From positions 1,302,001-1,366,000 of the forward strand of contig JAQJZZ010000002.1 of assembly GCA_030077755.1 (NCBI GenBank): a stretch of 64,000 nucleotides of DNA, given 5' to 3'. The notes beneath the pieces are model-generated. The model had not been told where the DNA came from. It made no database searches and saw only the letters and a list, made by a program, of their open reading frames with translations. This DNA comes from Filosporella fistucella (Eukaryota > Ascomycota > Leotiomycetes > Helotiales). A program made the translations under genes and the position numbers. This document shows, piece after piece, positions 58,637 to 64,000 of the stretch; positions within the stretch are counted from its first letter, which is position 1, and each line of letters starts with the position of its first letter.

Positions 58637-58977
58637 CTACTCGACTTCTTCTGCCTCGCCCATTCTTCTCCAAGTGCTTGATCGTCCACTGTATGGCCAA
58701 GCATCGATGGATCCTTGGTGGTATTGTCTTGGACTGTATGAGAGTAAGCATAGGACTCGAAGAATCTATTCAAGTACAGAGATTCTTACAGACTGGGACA
58801 TTCATGGTTAGTGTCAAACATGCTGGCCAAATAGTACTCATCATTCAAACCTCCACACTTCTTGTAGTCATAACACTGATTGACGGAATCTCTGAATGCT
58901 TTGTGGCCCCTACAAATGTGGACCAACTTCCAAGTTGCCTGGCAACTTACACATTGATGATTTGTTATAGTGCACAT
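58637..58977 (-). CDS. Met-Cys CxxC array protein 1
   Basis: Two exons, 58790-58977 and 58637-58733, 94 residues. It begins MCTITNHQCVSC, then C22 (VHIC), C36 (NQC), C41 (KKC) and C60 (HEC). The first exon frame would stop at TAA, but that TAA is inside GTAAGA, a strong 5' splice site; the 56-nt intron ends TTACTCTCATACAG. Exon 2 adds a polar tail ending GEAEEVE. No signal peptide or membrane segment. Most distal member of a head-to-tail set of five minus-strand genes reaching to 63131. The cysteine pattern suggests a small metal-binding domain, but the family is unknown to me. Confidence 0.55.
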
Positions 58978-59227
58978 CGTTGCTTGTGTGGATAGTGTTT
59001 GAATTGGGATGTGGATAGTGTTCAATGGCTCCTGGGGTGTTGAAGGGTATGTATGAAAGAGAGCAGATGTGAGTGGTAAAGTTTGATCAACAACCGTCTC
59101 GAGATCTCGGGATATCTACGGGAGAAAGAGAAAGCAGGAGGGACGGCTGCTTAATGACTTTGGGTTTCTGGTGGGCAACTCACGATGCTACACTTGGAGT
59201 GGAAATTCTCGTGAATCATGGAATTTT

Positions 59228-59996
59228 GATGAGCGATTCCATTACATGGGATATGCCCAGGCAGACAATCTGATGCCAACATGCCGATGAGCGGTTCTTG
59301 TGAGTCGTCGGTTTCTTGACCATTACGGACCCCACTAACTTACAATCAGCTATAACCGTACAAGTCCGTACAAACTCGGTTTTGGGCCAAGTCAATTTCA
59401 TGTATAACTTGATCGTACTATGTCCTCGTGTGTAATCTCGGTAAGCCGCCTCCATGCAGTTACCCCGTTAGAATTTTCTATGCTGCCTCTTCCTCCCTTT
59501 TCCTCGCTCCTCCTTCCCTCCTTTGATTTACTTTTATATATAACTTAATACTTTGAAGAAGAGGAGCAAGGTGAGTGGAAGGGGGTATAGGAAGGGGTAT
59601 AGGAGGGGAGAGTAGGAGGAGAGCAGGGAGGGAGAGTAGAGAGAGAGTAAGAGGAGAGAGGTTAATTATAGTTAAATAGATTATTACCTTTTAAAAAAAA
59701 AAAAAAAAAAAAAATTTCTCGCAAGGTTAATCGCTAGTATCGAGTTTTAAGTCGATTATACGATTGATTTTGTGCGGACTGAGAGGGTTATGGCGGATTA
59801 TAAGTTGTAGTGGCCCGTACCATGCAGGATGAGCGCTTCACTCATGGAATGTACCCAAGCGATTAATTTGATGTCATTATGATAATGAGTGGTTGCTGTG
59901 AGTCGAAGTTTTTCTGAGCATGCAGCTTGAGCGACTCCATGGCATGGGAAGTGCTCAGGTGGATAGTCCGATGTCATTGAGCAAGTAATATGAGTG
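59228..59996 (+). repeat. three diverged copies of a ~75-80-bp repeat
   Basis: Copies at 59228-59307, 59828-59905 and about 59923-59996. Shared words in order are GATGAGCG (or CTTGAGCG), a CCAT..CATGGGA/CATGGAA block, a CCCA(G/A)G block, TGATG(T)C, then GAGTGGTT/GAGCGGTT and TGTGAGTCG. Copies 2 and 3 are nearly adjacent and both preceded by CATGCAG; copy 1 is about 520 bp away, with the purine tract and poly(A) between. Origin unknown. Confidence 0.5.
59483..59714. repeat. pyrimidine tract, purine tract and poly(A) run
   Basis: A CT-only stretch (about 59483-59525) is followed within 40 bp by a GA-rich stretch of about 100 bp (GGAAGGGGTATAGGAGGGGAG...), and then by 22 consecutive A at 59693-59714. 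The first two could pair as an imperfect hairpin. The poly(A) could be the tail of an old retroposed insert, but no target-site duplication was found by eye. Confidence 0.45.
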
Positions 59997-60213
59997 TTAG
60001 CTCCTCATTCATTTTAAAAAAGAATTAATATTATATTCTTGAGGATCAAGAGTAATTATACATCTATACACAGATTCCCAAGGATCGTTATTAGTAGAAT
60101 AGACGAGAGACAAGCCAAGTTCAATTATCAAATTCCCAAGTCCTAAAGTCTGTCGTATTACATTCTGCAAAGCATTGTTCTCATCTTACTATCAACTAAA
60201 TTTCAGTGGTCTT

Positions 60214-60555
60214 CTAATCGTCTGATATATCTTCAACTGCAGCATTTCCTCTTGTCTCTCTTCCCTGATCGGCAAATTCTACCCTGGTATCCGATCTATG
60301 TGAAACCTTGCCGGTTAGCCAGGAAGCAATATCATTGTATTTTCACACAACAGTTTACCTGTAACATGTATGATCAAAAGTTTCGTCAGATAGTCCAACA
60401 TTTTCATGAAAGGAACCACAGTCTTTCCGATAGTCAGGGACCCATCTAGTCTCTTTTGCAACAAGAGCTGCCATATTTGTGAATCCATGGCACATTTCAA
60501 CCTTGGTGCCTATTGCCTTGCAATCGAGACATTCCCAGAGTGTCTCTTGGCACAT
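60214..60555 (-). CDS. Met-Cys CxxC array protein 2
   Basis: Two exons, 60359-60555 and 60214-60295, 92 residues. It begins MCQETLWECLDC, then C22 (VEMC), C46 (KDC) and C64 (HTC). Exon 1 ends AG|GTAAAC, so the apparent stop (AGG TAA) is in the splice donor. The 63-nt intron has a GGCTAAC branch and a CACATAG acceptor, and phase 2 is kept as in members 1 and 4. Exon 2 gives an acidic tail ending AAVEDISDD. The segment GTKVEMC matches GVKIETC of member 3. Unknown function; no secretion signal. Confidence 0.6.
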
Positions 60556-60887
60556 AATGAAGATTATCTTTGAGTCTTGGGAGTTTTGTAAGTTTCTTGT
60601 GTTTGGTTAGAAATTAAGAGGAGCAAGCCACAAGGAGTTTTCTTTCATGTTTGTTGTGACACATCAGCTGGTACTTCCAGCGCAGACTTCTAGTGACTGG
60701 TTTAAGAGAAACTCGCGTTCCATTGCCTGGTTGGCAAACTGACTCTGTGACGTTTGATACCTCCTCGAACGATTGACTATGCCCTGCCTTTCAGATAGCG
60801 CAATTTATAGGGTAAGGTATTCATAAGTTTGATTACTGTACGATATCTACATACTCGATTTCCTAGAGTCTTTCAGCGGTGCCTCTA

Positions 60888-61151
60888 TCACCTCCTCCAC
60901 TTTCTCCAGGAACTCCTCGTTGGATATTCTTCACGATGTGAGGGTTTGCACGTGTGTAGCCAAGCTCCATCTGGAGATGCGTCCAACAGCCAAAATTTAG
61001 GGCCAGGGTAGAACTTGCATGTGATGTAGTCGAGGCTCTCACCCGTTGCCTCGTACCTGCTCGCCGCCCCTCGCTCCCAGTCACGGCAGGTTTCAATCTT
61101 AACTCCAATATCACCACACCGGTAACATTTCCAATGAATTCTTTTACACAT
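60888..61151 (-). CDS. Met-Cys CxxC array protein 3
   Basis: 87 residues read through from the ATG at 61149-61151: MCKRIHWKCYRC, then C22 (IETC), C45 (ITC) and C68 (HTC), with a basic end. The stop TGA falls within AG|GTGATAG, a possible 5' splice site in the same phase as in members 1, 2 and 4; candidate acceptors near 60844 and 60833 would replace the end with a short tail, but neither is clearly right. The CxxC region is closest to member 2 (60214-60555), with WxCxxC followed by G-x-K-[IV]-E-x-C. Confidence 0.55.
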   Translation of the reverse strand: MCKRIHWKCYRCGDIGVKIETCRDWERGAASRYEATGESLDYITCKFYPGPKFWLLDASPDGAWLHTCKPSHREEYPTRSSWRKWRR

Positions 61152-61597
61152 AACTGTCTTTGCTGATGCTTAATTCCAGTGTGGTTAACGTCGAGATTTG
61201 AGGATTGATGTTCTTTCAGCTTATGTTCTGAGTGTTCTGAGTGTTCTGAGCAACACAGTATGTTTGAGAACTTGTTGAGGTGGAGCACGGCTTCTTTTAT
61301 ATTTGTGAACGATGTCAATGTTATTCAGAGGATCACTATTCATCAGGTGGATCACAAGAAACGAAGTAGATGGGATTCCAACGCATTTATGGATTTTAAT
61401 CAGAAAAGCTGCAGCGCTACTCCCTGGAAGCACCACATCTCATCTTTCAAAGCACATGAAATCCTTTCTGAGGGTGTACCATCGCTTGACCTTCCTGATA
61501 AACTCAACGATTGTAAGACCCAATAACCGAATTCTAAGCCATCGAAGGAACTTGTTTGCAAACACTTCATCTCCAATTTCACCAAAGAGTGCTTTAC
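61152..61597. other. spacer between array members 3 and 4
   Basis: Open frames exist on the plus strand here but have no motif. A threefold tandem TGTTCTGAG is at 61224-61250. No gene assigned. Confidence 0.35.
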
Positions 61598-61971
61598 TCA
61601 ATGACGTGTTTTCACTTCAGGAGGCTGAGTCTTCCATGAATCGTCTAGCTTTTGGAGCGTCTCCGGGTACATGGAGAAGCTGTATCACGATATAAAGTCA
61701 GCTTTGGGTTCGGCGTCTTTCACGCAATGGGGATTACTCACGGTTTCAAGGCTTCCTTGCGGGCGTGACGCTTAGCACAAGCACATCCATGTCTGTTCTC
61801 CATGTTTTGTTCTCCATGAACTATCTTGTACAGCTCTCGGTACTTGGCGCACTCTCGGTAATCAAAGCTCTTCTGCGTTTGAAGGACGTCGTCGATATGC
61901 TCTTGGCATTCGGTGATGATGTCTCTGGTCTTAGGACATTCCTTGCATGACCAAAAGATTTCGGTACACAT
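61598..61971 (-). CDS. Met-Cys CxxC array protein 4
   Basis: Two exons, 61742-61971 and 61598-61679, 103 residues. It begins MCTEIFWSCKEC, then C22 (ITEC), C41 (YREC) and a CAC pair (HGCAC) with a basic stretch KRHARKEALK. The apparent stop TGA is inside CC|GTGAGT, a consensus donor; the 62-nt intron has a GCTGAC branch and ends GATACAG. Exon 2 reads FSMYPETLQKLDDSWKTQPP and ends KTRH. The intron phase and place match members 1 and 2. Function unknown. Confidence 0.6.
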
Positions 61972-62858
61972 GTTGAGTGTATGCTTGCTTGAGATTGAGG
62001 GTTGACGAGCTGCGTTGAAGATGTGATGGTTGCACGTTTATTTTGGTAGAAGTTTGTTTTGATACGGCGAGGAGGGCCTTGATTATTTCTCAAGGAGCGT
62101 CCTAGGGTTGCCGTGGGCGTCGAGATTGGTGCAGATGAAAGTGGAAAATGCACAGCCGCAGCGATTAGCACGTTTTATACAGCGCGGCTGTACTGTTCCA
62201 ACAAGTGAATGGAAATTGTACAAGCTCAATGACTCCGCGTGCAGAGATGAGTAATTTAGACTTCTCTGAGTGATGTTCGTCAGGCAAGCCGGTGCAGTAA
62301 TTTTGCTATAAGAAAGGGACCTCGAAGTCAAAATTTAGATATATGTGTAAAATAATAGTGGTAAATGATTTTTTGCATTTCGTAAATTAAGAAGAGGCAG
62401 ATTCTAGCTGGAAATTGTTCCGAAACTCTTCTATCTTTGACACTCCTGGATAAATCTTCTTGGAAGTCTTTTGGATACTTTGCGTAAGCCTAAGGACTTT
62501 CATTAACGTATTCCCGGATTCCACCGAAGTTGATGGGCTTTGAACACTTGCTACGCCTCTAGTTAAGATCATTACAACCTTGGTTAAGAAGGTTTCAATG
62601 ATCTGGCCAAATTCTCCTCTCTAAACCTCAAAAACAGGTCTTGAGCACAAGTCCAATAAAGACATTCTATAGGAGCTATGGAATTCTACATTTGATTTCG
62701 CAAACTTATGTCCAAATCCCAAGCCAAATCTTCTTGAATTAAATGGGACCAACTAGCAGTTGTATGGACAGTTGTTTCTGTTTTCCAAGTTCTCTAAAAT
62801 TCCAAAGATAGCGAGCCCTGGTCCAAAATTTCAAGTTATTGTTTGAACACAAGTCGGA

Positions 62859-63131
62859 CTATCCTACAATTCTTGTTAACGATACAAAATCATTCCACGA
62901 TAGGGACAATGCATGCTTCTTAACCACCGAAGGTGGCTTACGACACACATGCCCAGGGTCGTTGCAGTCGACAAATCTTCGATTAAAGGTATGACCACAG
63001 CAAAGATACTTTCGTGTTTTGTCTCTTATTGTATTAATCCAAACAGGCTTCGGTTCGAAGCAACCCTCGGAAGCAAGAAGCTCTCCAGTGTAGTCGCAGT
63101 CTTTGCATAATATCATCCCGTTGTAACACAT
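62859..63131 (-). CDS. Met-Cys CxxC array protein 5
   Basis: 90 residues from the ATG at 63129-63131: MCYNGMILCKDC, then C23 (SEGC), a CC pair (YLCCGH), C55 (VDC) and C62 (HVC). Seven codons of open frame upstream lack an ATG, so this start is preferred and gives the Met-Cys beginning of the set. It has extra cysteines and no evident 3' intron, so it is the most divergent member. Its neighbour upstream in transcription is at least 0.9 kb of open sequence to the window end. Confidence 0.5.
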   Translation of the reverse strand: MCYNGMILCKDCDYTGELLASEGCFEPKPVWINTIRDKTRKYLCCGHTFNRRFVDCNDPGHVCRKPPSVVKKHALSLSWNDFVSLTRIVG

Positions 63132-64000
63132 GTTAATAGTTATTTCCCAGTTCAAGGCAGTTTTGATGTCGGAAATCTGTATTGTTGAGATATCCGAATT
63201 ATGTGTCCGCTTTTATGATTTCACTCATCGTAACTTCGTGAATGTCATTGCTCTGAAATCTTTCCCATATGTCTGAATGATTGATGGTATCTGCCTCATT
63301 TCCATCTGTATAACCTCAAGATGAATTGACAGAACATCGATAAGCCACAAATTTCATGATTAACACTTTTGAAGGAAGCTCAAATATCATTCACATCATT
63401 CACAGATTATGTACTACGTCCATCTTTTCAAATGGCCTAGAAGGATTTTGAACCTTCGAAGTGTTACGTCTGCTTGTCGAATGGATGTGGTCACGTGCCA
63501 AACGCGGCTCTTCCTCACGAAGGGTACAACAAGATCAATCGAGACTGGGAAATTGAAAGGGCGTTGCATCGGATGTTGGTATCTATGTTATGGTCCCGCG
63601 ACAATCGATGCGGACGAGGAAACTTTGCGATATCATTTAGAGACCTCGCCTGAGCCCCTGAATTTAAGCGAGGAGCGACACGGATGCAAAGACCTCTCTC
63701 CGAATCCGTGTCCGGAAGCCTCTCTAATGCTAGGCAGTGTGGGCCGTAAATATGACGAAATCAGGCTTTGTTTGTGCCTTTATTTCATCGTTTCACGAGA
63801 ACTAGGCGACGACCCCAATGGTGGATGGAGCAAGATGAGATTACTGTGTCACTACTGGCGCTTTTGAGAGTTCTGGAGATCTCCCTGTGATATTCGGCGA
63901 TCAGCCTGATCTTAAAGTTAGCCAATTTTTAGTTTTGCGTTACATTGCACAGCTCACGAAGATCCTGCACCTTACCAAGTTCCTGTTGTGCTATTCGGGT
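63132..64000. other. window end, one doubtful frame
   Basis: A 152-codon plus-strand frame at 63409-63867 starts with ATG and has several cysteines (GRCIGCWYLC, CLCLY) but no pattern I recognise. It may be chance. Nothing else seen. Confidence 0.3.

Larger units (their letters stand above)
59000..60213. other. repeat- and low-complexity-rich spacer inside the array
   Basis: No gene seen. It holds three diverged copies of a ~75-80-bp repeat, a pyrimidine tract (about 59483-59525), a purine tract (about 59555-59660) and a run of 22 A (59693-59714), described separately. This is the largest spacer in the array, and a lost member may have lain here. Confidence 0.45.

Noticed and set aside
61224..61250. 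TGTTCTGAG repeated three times
   Set aside because: Short, local tandem repeat with no spacer structure; not a CRISPR-like or regulatory array by itself.
61260..61695. overlapping 88- and 127-codon plus-strand frames
   Set aside because: They partly lie antisense to exon 2 of array member 4 and have no motif or splice support.
1..64000. CRISPR arrays, insertion sequences, rRNA genes, retrotransposon polyproteins
   Set aside because: None found on reading both strands. The intron-rich genes show a eukaryotic nuclear sequence, and no reverse transcriptase, integrase or transposase motif was seen.

Overview
The window reads as nuclear DNA of a filamentous ascomycete. Most genes are broken by short introns (about 45-115 nt) with GT...AG ends and CTAAC/CTGAC-type branch sites. 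The recognisable products are also typical of such fungi: a HET-domain protein, a Zn2Cys6 regulator, the urea transporter Dur3 and an EDEM-type mannosidase. A leotiomycete such as a Botrytis/Sclerotinia relative is my best guess, from overall impression only.

Layout. At 0-6.4 kb lies a gene-poor stretch with one intact and two decayed copies of a small Cys/Lys-rich protein. At 7-16.2 kb are an APH-like kinase with a large insertion, a secreted protein with three repeats, a stand-alone CinA-domain protein in five exons, a coiled-coil protein, and a zinc-ribbon protein that seems to contain a 3-nt microexon. At 16-21 kb is the urea transporter, behind a promoter rich in GATA sites and ACTTGTAC words. 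At 21-31.1 kb are two related SprT-like zinc-protease homologues flanking an isochorismatase-like hydrolase, followed by a HET-domain protein and an AAA ATPase. At 32-37 kb are the wreck of a TmpA-like flavin oxidoreductase, an intron-containing tRNA-Val and a multispanning membrane protein. At 37.6-46.8 kb are a single-pass Ser/Thr-rich surface protein, adenine phosphoribosyltransferase, the mRNA export factor Rae1 and a UVRAG/Vps38-like protein. At 48.8-58 kb are a small secreted protein in six exons, a Zn2Cys6 transcription factor and a GH47 mannosidase with a PA domain.

The last 5.5 kb (58.6-63.1 kb) hold the most unusual structure. Five short genes lie head to tail on the minus strand, each starting Met-Cys and sharing an M-C-x5/6-C-x2-C start. 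In three of them a phase-2 intron follows the last cysteines, with the apparent stop codon lying inside the 5' splice site. I do not recognise the family. Repeats of about 80 bp, purine/pyrimidine tracts and a poly(A) run lie inside this array.

The housekeeping genes (Rae1, adenine phosphoribosyltransferase, UVRAG-like, GH47, Dur3) are independent units, not a pathway. Several gaps exceed 1 kb. All splice structures were worked out by hand from frame, splice signals and remembered family patterns; no alignment was run.
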